Positions 17,365-26,260 of a stretch of 64,000 nucleotides of DNA are shown here, one piece after another. The DNA comes from CAYRHN01 sp964424115 (GTDB taxonomy: Bacteria; Chloroflexota; Anaerolineae; Anaerolineales; Anaerolineaceae): contig CAYRHN010000003.1 of the NCBI GenBank assembly GCA_964424115.1, positions 231,403 through 295,402 of the forward strand, in the 5' to 3' direction. The notes beneath the pieces are model-generated. The model had not been told where the DNA came from and ran no database searches. It saw nothing but the letters and a program-made list of their open reading frames with translations. Position 1 is the first letter of the stretch; each line of letters begins with the position of its first letter. Made by a program: the position numbers and the translations under genes.

Positions 17365-19275
17365 ATGAAAAGATCCATATTCCAACACCGCGCAGCGTAC
17401 TGGCTGATCCTGGGGGGCTTGCTGATCATTGGGGCTTTAATAGTGTTTGCCTGTTCAACATCCAGCACGTTCACCCCTGCGCTGACCGGCACGGCTGGAA
17501 GCTCGCCAAAGGCCCTGCGCGTGGTGATGGATAACAATTACCCGCCCTACACCTTCCTGGACGATAACGGCAACCTGCAGGGCATTTTGATCGATGAGTG
17601 GGATTTGTGGTCGGCCACCACCGGCATTCCGGTGGAAGTGGTCGGCATGGATTGGGGCGAGGCGCTTCAGCGCATGCAGGCGGGCGAGTTCGATGTGATC
17701 GACACGCTCTTCTTCAACGAGAGCCGCCAGAAGATCTACGAGTTCTCGGCTCCCTACGCCACCATGGATGTGCCAATCTTTTATAACAAGAATATTTCCG
17801 GCATCATCAACGCCAGGTCGTTGATCGGCTTCCGCGTGGCGGTCAAGGCCGGGGACGCTGCCATCGATTACTTGGAAAGCCAGGGAGTGACCGACCTGGT
17901 GGAATATCCCAGCTACCAGGCCATCATCCAGGCTGTTGCCGAGGGCAGTGTGGTGGTATTTGTGATGGACAGCCCGCCGGCGGAATACCTGCTCTATAAG
18001 AACGGTTTGCAAAATGAGTTCAACATCAGCCCGCCGCTCTACAGCGGGCAATTTCACCGCGCGGTGTTGAAGGGCAATACCAAGACCCTGCGCCAGGTGG
18101 AGGAGGGATTTGCCAGCATCCCTGCCAGCCAGCTGCGCGAGATCGAGCGGCGTTGGTTTGGTTCCACCCCCACCAGCACCAGTTACCTGGGTTGGGTGGC
18201 GGTAGTGCTGGGCGTTGGCCTGGTGATCGTGCTGGTGCTGGGGGCATCCAACTGGGCCTTGCAACGCATGGTCGGGCAGCGCACCACAGAATTGACCGAG
18301 ACGATGCTGCACCTGGCGGAAAGCGAGGAGCGCTTCCGCCTCATCTACGATTTGGTCAACGAAGCCATCATCGTTGAAACGTTGGATGAGGGCAAGATCG
18401 TGGATGTCAACCGTCGTTGCTGCGAGATGTACGGCTATACCCGCGAAGAATTGTGCACCCTGGACGTGGAAACCATCAGCGCCGGCTATCCGCCTTATAG
18501 CAAAAAAGATGCCGCGGCCTGGATGAAAAAGGCCATGGAAGGCACGCCGCAGATCTTTGAATGGCTGGCGCGGCGGTCGGATGGTTCGCTGTTTTGGGTT
18601 GAGGTGAACATGAGCACCGGGCGGATCGGGGGGCAGGAACGCATCTTGGTCACTGCCCGCGATATCAGCGAGCGGCGCCAGTCTCAGCAAGCGCTGATGA
18701 AAAGCAACCTGCAATTGGCACTGGCGTACGATGCCACTCTGGAAGGATGGTCGGCGGCGTTGGAATTGCGCGAGCGCGGCACCGCCGGGCACAGCGAACG
18801 GGTGGTGGAACTGGCCCTCCAACTGGCCCAGGAGATGGGCATTCACGGCGAGGCGCTGGTGCACTTCCGCCGCGGGGCGGTGCTGCACGATATCGGCAAG
18901 ATGGGTGTGCCGGACAATATCCTGCTCAAGCCTGGCCCGCTCAGCACCGACGAATGGGTATTGATGCGCCAGCATCCCATCTATGCTTACCAGTTGCTTT
19001 CGGGCATCGATTACCTGCGCCCCTGCCTGGATATCCCGTACTGCCACCATGAGCGTTGGGACGGTTCCGGCTATCCGCGCGGTTTGAAGGAAGAAGGTAT
19101 TCCCCTGGCGGCGCGCATGTTTGCCGTGGTGGATGTGTGGGATGCGCTCACCTCCGACCGGCCCTACCGCCCGGCCTGGAGCAAGGCTTCTACCATGGAC
19201 TACCTGCGCGAACAGGCCGGCATCCAGTTCGATCCGCAGGTTATCGAGGTGTTCCTCAACCTGGTCAGCAAGTAG
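17365..19275 (+). CDS. Receptor-PAS-HD-GYP signalling protein
   Basis: 636 residues. Order: N-terminal membrane/lipoprotein-like segment (about 12-30), extracellular amino-acid-receptor-type SBP_bac_3 domain (about 50-265), membrane helix (about 275-296), PAS domain (about 318-437) and HD-GYP domain (about 455-636). The metal-binding HD is His508-Asp509, followed by GKMGVPDNILLKPG and HHERWDGSGYPRG. HD-GYP proteins hydrolyse cyclic di-GMP, so this is a one-protein sensor linking an external solute to second-messenger breakdown. A TAGAAT -10-like element lies about 30 bases before ATG 17365. Confidence 0.93.
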   Translation: MKRSIFQHRAAYWLILGGLLIIGALIVFACSTSSTFTPALTGTAGSSPKALRVVMDNNYPPYTFLDDNGNLQGILIDEWDLWSATTGIPVEVVGMDWGEALQRMQAGEFDVIDTLFFNESRQKIYEFSAPYATMDVPIFYNKNISGIINARSLIGFRVAVKAGDAAIDYLESQGVTDLVEYPSYQAIIQAVAEGSVVVFVMDSPPAEYLLYKNGLQNEFNISPPLYSGQFHRAVLKGNTKTLRQVEEGFASIPASQLREIERRWFGSTPTSTSYLGWVAVVLGVGLVIVLVLGASNWALQRMVGQRTTELTETMLHLAESEERFRLIYDLVNEAIIVETLDEGKIVDVNRRCCEMYGYTREELCTLDVETISAGYPPYSKKDAAAWMKKAMEGTPQIFEWLARRSDGSLFWVEVNMSTGRIGGQERILVTARDISERRQSQQALMKSNLQLALAYDATLEGWSAALELRERGTAGHSERVVELALQLAQEMGIHGEALVHFRRGAVLHDIGKMGVPDNILLKPGPLSTDEWVLMRQHPIYAYQLLSGIDYLRPCLDIPYCHHERWDGSGYPRGLKEEGIPLAARMFAVVDVWDALTSDRPYRPAWSKASTMDYLREQAGIQFDPQVIEVFLNLVSK

Positions 19276-19357
19276 CCTCTCCTGCGGCTTGCCATTCCTG
19301 CCCGGCGGGGCTACAATCAAAGGGATCCATCCTCGTTTTGAAGACGAAATTTTGAAA

Positions 19358-19936
19358 ATGAGCAAAATCTGCGTTGTCACCATCTCGCGCCAACGGGGCA
19401 GCCTGGGCATGGAAACCGGGCAGCGCCTGGCGCAGCTTTTGGACTGGCGTCTGGCCGGCCGCGACCTGATCAACCAGGCCGCGCGCGCCTGCGGCCTGCC
19501 CGAGATGGCCCTGGCTGTGATCGACGAGCTGGGATTGCTTGGGGTCCGCCCAGATGCCGCCGCCCAGGCCGCCTACCTTCAGGCGGTGGAGGGGGTGATG
19601 CGCGACCTGGCCGGGGCAGGGGAGGTGGTGATCGTTGGGCGCGGCGGGCAGATGGCCCTGCGCGGCTTTGCCGGCGCACTGCACGTGCGCGTCATCGCCC
19701 CGTTGGAGGTGCGCGCGGCACGCCTGGCGGAGCGCTATCGTATTTCCATCCAGGCAGCCACCGCCCAGGCGCGCGCCTCGGACCGCGCCCGCGCGCGTTA
19801 TCTACGCCAGTATTATGCGGCGCGCATTGATGACACCCTTTTATATGACCTGGTGATCAACACCGCCCAGGTGAATGTGGAACAGGCCGCCCGCCTGCTC
19901 CAGGCAGTGGTGAGACAGGGAGGAATGAGCGTTTGA
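19358..19936 (+). CDS. Cytidylate-kinase-like protein
   Basis: 192 residues. VVTISRQRGSLGMETGQRLA at the N-terminus is the signature of the cytidylate-kinase-like family (PF13189), in which the P-loop is degenerate relative to true CMP kinases. IVGRGGQMALRG and RVIAPLEVRAARLAERYRIS follow in the usual order. Probably a cytoplasmic nucleotide-binding protein; the substrate of this family is not established. ATG 19358 has no clear ribosome site. The gene overlaps the next one (TTGA). Confidence 0.82.
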   Translation: MSKICVVTISRQRGSLGMETGQRLAQLLDWRLAGRDLINQAARACGLPEMALAVIDELGLLGVRPDAAAQAAYLQAVEGVMRDLAGAGEVVIVGRGGQMALRGFAGALHVRVIAPLEVRAARLAERYRISIQAATAQARASDRARARYLRQYYAARIDDTLLYDLVINTAQVNVEQAARLLQAVVRQGGMSV

Positions 19937-20274
19937 CCGTGATACAACCCATCGTTGCCCGCCCGGCGTTCGTTCACCCGGCGGAAGAAATGTTTGCTCG
20001 CATCCTCGACTTTTACGGCCTGGAATGGCGCTACGAACCGCGCACTTTCGAGCTGGAATGGGACGAAAACGGCCGGGTGACCCTGGCCTTTACCCCCGAC
20101 TTTTACCTGCCGGAGCAGGATCTGTATATCGAACTGACCACTCTGCGCCCGCACCTGGCGACGATCAAGAACCGCAAGCTGCGTCGGATGGCAGAATTGT
20201 ATCCCGATGTACACATCAAACTGCTCAAGCGCCGCGAACTGCGCGAGATGATGGTGAAATTCGGGATCGATTAG
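19933..20274 (+). CDS. Small protein with PD-(D/E)XK-like core
   Basis: 113 residues, TTG start overlapping the previous stop (TTGA) with GGGAGG ten bases ahead. The core FTPDFYLPEQDLYIELTT resembles the PD...(D/E)XK strand pair of nuclease-fold proteins, but the usual lysine is a threonine, so catalysis is uncertain. The C-terminus is basic (IKNRKLRRMAELY, LLKRRELREMM), consistent with nucleic acid binding. Lying between a nucleotide-kinase-like gene and hpt, it may work in nucleotide or nucleic acid metabolism. No named family recognised. Confidence 0.75.
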   Translation: MTVIQPIVARPAFVHPAEEMFARILDFYGLEWRYEPRTFELEWDENGRVTLAFTPDFYLPEQDLYIELTTLRPHLATIKNRKLRRMAELYPDVHIKLLKRRELREMMVKFGID

Positions 20275-20278
20275 AATA

Positions 20279-20284
20279 TATAAT
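20279..20284 (+). promoter_or_regulatory. -10 element of a leaderless transcript (hpt)
   Basis: TATAAT six bases before the hpt ATG at 20291, with no Shine-Dalgarno site. Confidence 0.6.
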
Positions 20285-20290
20285 TAACCT

Positions 20291-20860
20291 ATGTCCAATA
20301 TCGATCTCAGTGCACAATATGGCGAGTTGGGCGCCGATATCAAGGAGATCCTCCTTTCCGAGCAGGAGATCCGCCAGCGAATTTGCCAGCTGGGCGCGCA
20401 GGTGGCTGAAGACTACCGCGGCAAGAACCCGCTCCTGGTGGGGGTGCTGAAAGGGGTGGTCTTCTTCATGGCCGACCTGCTGCGCGTCCTGACCATTCCG
20501 GTGGAGGTGGATTTTCTGGCCGTTTCCAGCTATTCTCCGCAGGCCCGCCGCATGGGCATGGTGCGGTTGGTGAAGGATCTGGACGTGTGGATCGAGGGGC
20601 GGCATGTTTTGTTCATCGAGGACGTGATCGATACCGGCCTGACCTTGAATTACCTGTTGCGCACGCTGCGCGCGCGCCAACCCGCCTCGCTGGAAGTGTG
20701 CGTGTTGTTTGATAAACCGCAAAAGCGCCTGATCGAGATCCCGGTCAAGTACAAGGGGTTTGAGCTGCCCGACCGTTTTGTGGTCGGCTATGGGTTGGAT
20801 TACCGCGAGAAATACCGCAACCTGCCCTTTGTGGGGTTATTGAAGGCGGAAGCCTTGTGA
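20291..20860 (+). CDS. hpt: Hypoxanthine phosphoribosyltransferase
   Basis: 189 residues, the normal length for bacterial HPRT. It converts hypoxanthine or guanine plus PRPP to IMP or GMP in purine salvage. VGVLKGVVFFMADLLR carries the PPi loop, and VLFIEDVIDTGLTLNYLL is the PRPP-binding motif with the acidic pair. DRFVVGYGLDYREKYRNLPFVG is the family-typical C-terminus. A TATAAT is six bases ahead of ATG 20291, suggesting an independent leaderless transcript although the gene follows the preceding one closely. A long hairpin follows. Confidence 0.95.
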   Translation: MSNIDLSAQYGELGADIKEILLSEQEIRQRICQLGAQVAEDYRGKNPLLVGVLKGVVFFMADLLRVLTIPVEVDFLAVSSYSPQARRMGMVRLVKDLDVWIEGRHVLFIEDVIDTGLTLNYLLRTLRARQPASLEVCVLFDKPQKRLIEIPVKYKGFELPDRFVVGYGLDYREKYRNLPFVGLLKAEAL

Positions 20861-20866
20861 TTAAAG

Positions 20867-20902
20867 TAGAGGAGGGAGGTTGCGCGCAACCTCCCTCCTC
20901 TA
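20867..20902. terminator. Perfect 36-bp palindrome after hpt
   Basis: Arms of 18 bases centred on GCGCGC, stem rich in GGAGGGAGG/CCTCCCTCC. It begins six bases after the hpt stop. There is only a weak A-rich tail, no T-run on the + strand, so it may be a processing/stability hairpin as well as a terminator. Confidence 0.6.
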
Positions 20903-21429
20903 TAAAAAATGCAGGGGCTCCAAGTAACCCTTTACACTCTGCCGTAGTTTGTTGGTCTCTTTTTGTCTTACTGACTTGCTCTTGCTGGCGTTCAGACGTG
21001 CCTCACCACGTACACGCACTTGTCGGTTCCAACTTGCTTACATACACGCACGTACACAAAGGAAGGTATGAGAGACCAAGAATGTTCTTGCGGATCCAGC
21101 CAGCTCCACCTTTCGCTCCTAGTCGTGAGCGCTACCTGGATGAATTCCCTGACAGGTTCCGGTTTTTGCCGGTAGAGGGATTTTCACATCCAATTCGTAG
21201 TTGGTTTCATCGCTGGCAATCCAATTACGGCGAGCTTTCCAATTTCTCGGAGCGCCCTGCACATTCACTATAGCAAGATTCAGGCTTAAATACAAGTGTC
21301 GTTGAGATATTTTAAGGAGTCGAGGAAAAAGGGGGCAGGGAAGCGAGCAAAAGGAACCAACAGCCCGGATTCGGGAGCGGCGATCGGCTTTTTTGAGGGG
21401 GTCAGGCTGCATTTTCGTTCCCTTTTTTA
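20903..21429. other. Intergenic stretch without a supportable gene
   Basis: About 530 bases between the hpt hairpin and the promoter at 21430. Open frames here lack ribosome sites and family features. I see no repeat or RNA structure. Confidence 0.5.
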
Positions 21430-21438
21430 TGCTACAAT
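21430..21438 (+). promoter_or_regulatory. Extended -10 promoter
   Basis: TGCTACAAT preceded by a T-run, 59 bases upstream of ATG 21498. One mismatch from the recurring TGCTATAAT. Confidence 0.6.
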
Positions 21439-21497
21439 GAACATTGTCCATTCAAACCCATAAATTGATCAGTAAATCAGGCTTCAAAGGAGGCACT

Positions 21498-23165
21498 ATG
21501 AAGCGCTTTGCGTTTGACATGATTGCCGTGCTGGCTGTCTTTGCGCTGCTCTTTTCCGGCGGAGGACAGGCTCTGGCTGATCAGTCTATAACGGCCAATA
21601 CGGTCGCCCCGGGACTGGTCAGCTACCAGGGCTACGTGACGGTGAACGGCAGCCCCTACAACGGCACGGGCTATTTCAAGTTTTCCATCATCAATTCTGG
21701 CGGCAGCATCACCTACTGGTCGAATGATACCAACTTCCCGCCCGTCAACTACATCAGCCTGCCGGTCACCAACGGCCTGTTCAACGTGCTGCTGGGTTCC
21801 ACCAACACGATCTCCTTTTCGGTCTTCAGCGCGCCGGACCGCTATCTGCGGGTGTGGTTCAGCACCGCCAGCGGCGGGCCGTACACCCAGTTGACCCCCG
21901 ACCGGCAGATGGTTTCGGTGCCGTTTGCCATGCAGGCCGAGAACGCGGATAAGCTGGACGGGCTGCACGGCGCGTCTTACCAGGCGCGGGTCGGCGGCGT
22001 TTGCGAGGTGGGTAGCACGGTGAAAAGCATTGACGCGTCGGGGAATGTCATTTGCGTGCCGGTCGAGCCGCGCCTTGGGCATACCAGTATCATTTTGGAT
22101 CAATCTGCGGCTTATGAAGCGGCGATTGCGATTGGCGAGGATGGATTGCCGATTATTGCGTATACCAAGGCCGGTTCAGGTTTAAAAGTGGCTGCCTGTT
22201 CGGAACCGACCTGTACTGGAAGTGTGCAGACCACCACTTATGTTCCTTCTGATAATCCCTCTAATACTTCCATTACGATCTCCCCAGAGGGGAACCCGAT
22301 GATCGCGTATTGGGAGGGGAACACGCGCACGCTCAAATATGTTTATTGCTATGACAACACGTGCAGTACGGCCAATATCGTCACAGTGGATACTGGCGAT
22401 GTAGGCGCTTACGCGGCATTAACAGTGGGCTCCGACGGGCTTCCGATCATTGCTTACTGGGACGAGGCCAACGTGGATCTGAAGATTGCGCACTGCGGGA
22501 ATTATTTATGTAATTCTGGCAACGTGCTAACCAGGCTCATCACAGCAGGAATTTCTGATGGATTATATCCCGCGATTGCCATTGGGGTGGATGGAATGCC
22601 GATCATTAGTTTTTTGAATTTAGAGTCTACGAATTCGCTTCAGGTATATCATTGCGGTTCGGTTACTTGCGCCTCTGCCGGGCGGAATACCATGATGGAC
22701 AGCGGGAAGGCTGGTTCTTACAGTTCGATCGCGATTGGCACGGATGGCTTCCCGGTGATCAGTTACCACGACTCGGATGAAGGGGTTTTGAAAGTGGCGC
22801 ATTGCCAGGATGTGGAATGTTACAATCCTATGCCGACGATCTCGTTCTTGGATTCTCAGGATCCGCCCGATGGGGCGGGAGTGCTCACTTCGATCGCGAT
22901 TGGGTCGGATGGCTTTCCGGTGATCACCTATATGGATCAAACAGAAGATCAATTGAAGCTGGCGCATTGCAGCGACGTGGCTTGCAACGCCAGTCATCTT
23001 CAAAGGCTGGGTGATGTGGGGACCACAATCTACGCCGGTTCCTCTACTGGTATCGCGATCGGCACGGATGGGATGCCGATCATTATCTACACCAGCTATG
23101 TGAATTTTTCGGTTCGCGTAATTCACTGCTCCAATACCTTCTGCACACCCTACGTGAGAAGGTGA
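21498..23165 (+). CDS. Secreted seven-repeat protein with CX4C repeats, paralogue 2
   Basis: 555 residues; AAAGGAGG lies before ATG 21498. Signal peptide (about 1-27) and the domain GLVSYQGYVTVNGSPYNGTG are followed by seven repeats with paired cysteines: CSEPTC, CYDNTC, CGNYLC, CGSVTC, CQDVEC, CSDVAC, CSNTFC. Domain order, repeat number and ending (CSNTFCTPYVRR versus CSNMFCTPATRRR) match the paralogue at 3367-5139, 18 kb away. Likely an extracellular propeller of unknown ligand. It has its own promoter and terminator and so is monocistronic. Confidence 0.87.
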   Translation: MKRFAFDMIAVLAVFALLFSGGGQALADQSITANTVAPGLVSYQGYVTVNGSPYNGTGYFKFSIINSGGSITYWSNDTNFPPVNYISLPVTNGLFNVLLGSTNTISFSVFSAPDRYLRVWFSTASGGPYTQLTPDRQMVSVPFAMQAENADKLDGLHGASYQARVGGVCEVGSTVKSIDASGNVICVPVEPRLGHTSIILDQSAAYEAAIAIGEDGLPIIAYTKAGSGLKVAACSEPTCTGSVQTTTYVPSDNPSNTSITISPEGNPMIAYWEGNTRTLKYVYCYDNTCSTANIVTVDTGDVGAYAALTVGSDGLPIIAYWDEANVDLKIAHCGNYLCNSGNVLTRLITAGISDGLYPAIAIGVDGMPIISFLNLESTNSLQVYHCGSVTCASAGRNTMMDSGKAGSYSSIAIGTDGFPVISYHDSDEGVLKVAHCQDVECYNPMPTISFLDSQDPPDGAGVLTSIAIGSDGFPVITYMDQTEDQLKLAHCSDVACNASHLQRLGDVGTTIYAGSSTGIAIGTDGMPIIIYTSYVNFSVRVIHCSNTFCTPYVRR

Positions 23166-23178
23166 TCGATCAGAAGTT

Positions 23179-23218
23179 AGCGGGCGGCTGACGGATGTCA
23201 GCCGCCCGCTTTTTTTTT
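23179..23218 (+). terminator. Rho-independent terminator
   Basis: AGCGGGCGGCTGAC (23179-23192), loop GGAT, GTCAGCCGCCCGCT (23197-23210), then eight T residues. Confidence 0.95.
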
Positions 23219-23245
23219 ACAACTCGCGCCTCCTGCTGGGGCCTT

Positions 23246-25693
23246 CTAACGCCGGATCACCGGCAGATAGCTGAAATGGAACAGGTTGGTGAAGCGGTAC
23301 ACGCCCGCCGGGGTTAGTTCGCCATCCTTGGCGCCTGCTTTAGCCGAGGCGGAAGTGCCGCCAATGGTGGAGACATACAGGTAGATGCGTTCGTTCTGGT
23401 CGCGCACCACCAGCGAGGCCACCGTCCAAGGCTGCAGATTGCCCAGGCGGCCTTCCACGCGCTGCCATTGTGGATCGGCGTGGTACAGGTCTTCCGTGTA
23501 ATAAAGCCCATCCGGCGCGCCAAGGTAGAAGCGCGAGCTGCCGGGGAAGGCGACAAAATGCACCGCTTCCAGCGGACTGCCCGGATCGGTCGGCAGCGAA
23601 AGCGGGAAGTCGTTCCAGTTCAACCCGCCGTTGGTGGAAAAATGCAGCTCCGAGCCGCAGGTCAGCACCAGGCTGTAGGGTTCCTGGGGATCCATGGCCA
23701 GCAGTCCGCCGCAATCCACGATCGCTTGCTGCTCCGGGTTGGCCGTCTGCACCTCCGCCCAGGTCTGCCCGCCATTGGTGCTCTTCATCAGCCGACCCGG
23801 GCGGTTGGGGTCGCTTTCATCCAGGTCCGAAAGGCTTTCGGTGGAGGCATAGACCACCTGCGGATTTTGCGGGTCGATGGCGATGGAGGTGACCATGTGA
23901 ATGGTCTGGGTGCTGGTATCATACTGGTCTTCGATCTGCGCCGCGTTCCAGGTCACCCCGTCGGCGCTGTAATAGAGCCAGCCGCCGCCGGCCGGGTGCT
24001 GCATGCTGAACTCGTCATAGAACCCGGCTCCGGCCACCCACACGCCCGGCGCCATAGCCCCGACCTTGGTCACCAGGTAGCTGACCCCGGTGTAGGTGGC
24101 AGGGATGGAAAGGGCGACGGGGTCATAGTTTTGGCCCAGGTCAAGCGTGCACGCCAGTCCGTTGGTGAAGCCGTTGATGCAGAAATGTCCAAAATCCATT
24201 CCGTCCGAGAGGAGCAGGTCCGTTCCGCCGGGGGCCGCGGGCAGGTTTTGCCAGCTTGCACCGCCGTCCGTGGTGTGCAGCAGGCCCATGTCGGTGTTGG
24301 CGATCAATTCGGCCGGATTGTACGTATTGACCGCCAGATGCCGGGGAACCACCCCCGCCAGGCCGTTATTGCGCGCTTCCCAGCTTGTGCCGCCGTCATC
24401 TGTTCGGTACACGCCTTGCCCGGCATAACCCAGGTACCAGACGTTGGAATGGTTCGGGTCCTGCGCCACGCTGTAAACGTGGTTACCCACCGGGTCGAAG
24501 GTGTCGTCCCAATTGGCGCCGCCGTCCAGCGTGCGCCAGGCGGTGCCGGCCGCGGCTGTCCAGATGACATTGGCATTTTCGCCAAAGGCCACCTGGGTGG
24601 TATTCCACATCTCGGAGGCGATGGGAGTATAAATGATCCCCACCCAGCTCCCGCCGGAATACTTGTAGATCCCGTCGCTGAAACCGTCGCTGGATCCGGT
24701 CACCCAGGCTTCATGGGTGTAGGGATTGACCGTGATGTGCGCCACATGCCCCAGCGGCTGGCCCATGTTGTTCCAGGTGGCGCCGCCGTCGCTGGAGCGC
24801 AGAACATTCCCGTCATACAATCCCAGCCAGAGAATGTTGGCGTTGCCGGGGTCAAAGGCCATATCCGTGATCTGGGTATCGGCGGTCAGCCCGCCGCTGG
24901 TGATCTGCGTCCAGTGATCCCCGTAGTCGCTGGATTTCCACAGGCCGCAGTAGGTGAAAACGCACATATTGCCCGGCGCGGCATACAGGGTGCTGTCATG
25001 TGGGCTGGGGAAGGCGCGCAGGCGGTAGATGGTGTGGAAATCTTCCATGGGAATGTTGGCCGGGGTCCAGGTATTGCCGCCGTCTTCCGAGCGGTACAGC
25101 CCCAGGCCGGTCTGCGCAATATACATGCGCTGCGGCTGAAGCGGATCCACCGCCAGGGCGTTCTCGGGACCGTTGCCGGTGAAGATCATTTCCCAGGCCT
25201 GCCCGCCGTCGCTGCTGCGGAACAAACCCACGTTGGGGATGGTGGCATACAGGTTTTGAAAACCGCTTCCGCCAAACGCCAGCTGGCTGATCGTCCCCCC
25301 GTATGGGCCGCCGCTGATCCAGCTGCCGAAGCCGTTGGTGACGGTGTAGGCATTGGGCAGCGCAGCCTGCTCGCCGCCGGGGTTGATCACCGTCAGAGAA
25401 TAGGTGCCGGGCAGCAGTCCCCAGGGCACAACGGCCTGCAGCTCGCTGTCGCTGACCCAGACCACGTTCTGCAGCGCATGCGTTCCCAGCAGCACCTGGG
25501 GGGTGGCCGTGAAGCCCGTCCCCTGGATCGTGACCGCCAGGTCCAGGTCGTTGCTGCCTTCGTTGGGGGTGATGGAGGTGACCAGCAAGGCCGATTTGCC
25601 CGCGGCCTGCGCTCCTCCTGCGCCGGCCAGGGCAAGGCAGATCATGCCCAATGCCAGTCCAATAATGACTGCCCACCGCAATTGGGTTCTCAT
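23246..25693 (-). CDS. Secreted Asp-box (BNR) repeat protein with N-terminal IPT/TIG domain
   Basis: 815 residues. Signal peptide (about 1-30), an IPT/TIG immunoglobulin-like domain (VTSITPNEGSNDLDLAVTIQ onward), then many Asp-box repeats such as FRSSDGGQAWEM, YRSEDGGNTWTP, LRSSDGGATWNN, YRTDDGGTSWEA and MKSTNGGQTWAE, as in sialidase/VPS10-type propellers. Repeats of this class bind or hydrolyse glycans or act as scaffolds, but no catalytic set is evident. It ends FHFSYLPVIRR, a tail resembling those of two other secreted proteins in the window. AAAGGAG site before ATG 25693. Confidence 0.87.
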   Translation of the reverse strand: MRTQLRWAVIIGLALGMICLALAGAGGAQAAGKSALLVTSITPNEGSNDLDLAVTIQGTGFTATPQVLLGTHALQNVVWVSDSELQAVVPWGLLPGTYSLTVINPGGEQAALPNAYTVTNGFGSWISGGPYGGTISQLAFGGSGFQNLYATIPNVGLFRSSDGGQAWEMIFTGNGPENALAVDPLQPQRMYIAQTGLGLYRSEDGGNTWTPANIPMEDFHTIYRLRAFPSPHDSTLYAAPGNMCVFTYCGLWKSSDYGDHWTQITSGGLTADTQITDMAFDPGNANILWLGLYDGNVLRSSDGGATWNNMGQPLGHVAHITVNPYTHEAWVTGSSDGFSDGIYKYSGGSWVGIIYTPIASEMWNTTQVAFGENANVIWTAAAGTAWRTLDGGANWDDTFDPVGNHVYSVAQDPNHSNVWYLGYAGQGVYRTDDGGTSWEARNNGLAGVVPRHLAVNTYNPAELIANTDMGLLHTTDGGASWQNLPAAPGGTDLLLSDGMDFGHFCINGFTNGLACTLDLGQNYDPVALSIPATYTGVSYLVTKVGAMAPGVWVAGAGFYDEFSMQHPAGGGWLYYSADGVTWNAAQIEDQYDTSTQTIHMVTSIAIDPQNPQVVYASTESLSDLDESDPNRPGRLMKSTNGGQTWAEVQTANPEQQAIVDCGGLLAMDPQEPYSLVLTCGSELHFSTNGGLNWNDFPLSLPTDPGSPLEAVHFVAFPGSSRFYLGAPDGLYYTEDLYHADPQWQRVEGRLGNLQPWTVASLVVRDQNERIYLYVSTIGGTSASAKAGAKDGELTPAGVYRFTNLFHFSYLPVIRR

Positions 25694-25764
25694 AGTTTAT
25701 TCTCCTTTAAATCTAAACTGGTAAAAATTGAGATTTTTTCTGAGAGTATTATGTCATATTGAAG

Positions 25765-25787
25765 TGTTGATATCAAGTATATCAACA
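25765..25787. promoter_or_regulatory. Inverted repeat, candidate operator
   Basis: TGTTGATAT (25765-25773), CAAGT, ATATCAACA (25779-25787), in the AT-rich spacer between divergent genes and 44 bases upstream of the promoter at 25831. It could be the target of the ArsR-family regulator encoded at the end of the rightward operon. Confidence 0.45.
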
Positions 25788-25830
25788 TATTTTAATTGTA
25801 TGATGTATTCCATCAAATCCAATATTTAAT

Positions 25831-25859
25831 TTGACATTTATCAAATTATATTGTATAAT
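25831..25859 (+). promoter_or_regulatory. Consensus sigma70 promoter
   Basis: TTGACA (25831-25836), 17 bases, TATAAT (25854-25859): a perfect consensus promoter, unusual in a window where most promoters lack a -35 box. It drives the gene set starting at 25894. Confidence 0.8.
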
Positions 25860-25893
25860 CTAATTAGATAATATTTTAGAAGGAAATACGGTT

Positions 25894-26256
25894 ATGCGCG
25901 AGTACACCATTCAGTTGGAAATATTTGAAGGCCGCGGCGGCGAATTGCCCGCGGACGGCAGTTATCCGGATTTCCCCAAAGAGGGCATCTGCGCCTGGAT
26001 GTTCGGGCAGTACAGGGTGGGGCAGAAGTTCCGCTACCCCGAAGACCTGGGCCTGCTGTGTCCCTGGCTGGTGGATAGCCTGACCGGGGTGATCCGTGCT
26101 CTGGAGAACGGCGGCACGCTGCCCTGGAAGTACCGCGGCACCCCTTATGAAAAGGTCATTGACCCCGACGGGGTGACGACCGAGTATGTGCGCTGTATCG
26201 ATCCCACCGCCTGTGGGATCGTGGTCAAGGTGACCCGCACAGCCCTGCCGGAATAG
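25894..26256 (+). CDS. TIGR04076-family protein
   Basis: 120 residues. The order of motifs - GICAWMFGQYRVGQKF, LLCPWLVDSLTGVIRALENGG, LPWKY, then RCIDPTACGIVVKVTR - fits TIGR04076, a family of small cysteine-containing proteins without an established function. First gene after the perfect promoter at 25831. Start ATG 25894 follows GAAGGAAA. It is followed 16 bases later by the first of two duplicated small genes, so it probably belongs to the same ArsR-controlled transcript. Confidence 0.8.
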   Translation: MREYTIQLEIFEGRGGELPADGSYPDFPKEGICAWMFGQYRVGQKFRYPEDLGLLCPWLVDSLTGVIRALENGGTLPWKYRGTPYEKVIDPDGVTTEYVRCIDPTACGIVVKVTRTALPE

Positions 26257-26260
26257 TTGG

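Noticed and set aside
17455..19473. 672-codon open frame on the - strand
   Set aside because: Antisense to the receptor-PAS-HD-GYP gene and spans into the next gene; no ribosome site or family motif.
20857..21273. 138-codon frame after hpt
   Set aside because: Begins inside the hpt stop region, its first codons are the terminator palindrome, and no conserved feature or start signal is seen.
23468..25762. 764-codon open frame on the + strand
   Set aside because: Antisense to the Asp-box protein, which has signal peptide, repeats and a ribosome site; the + frame has none.
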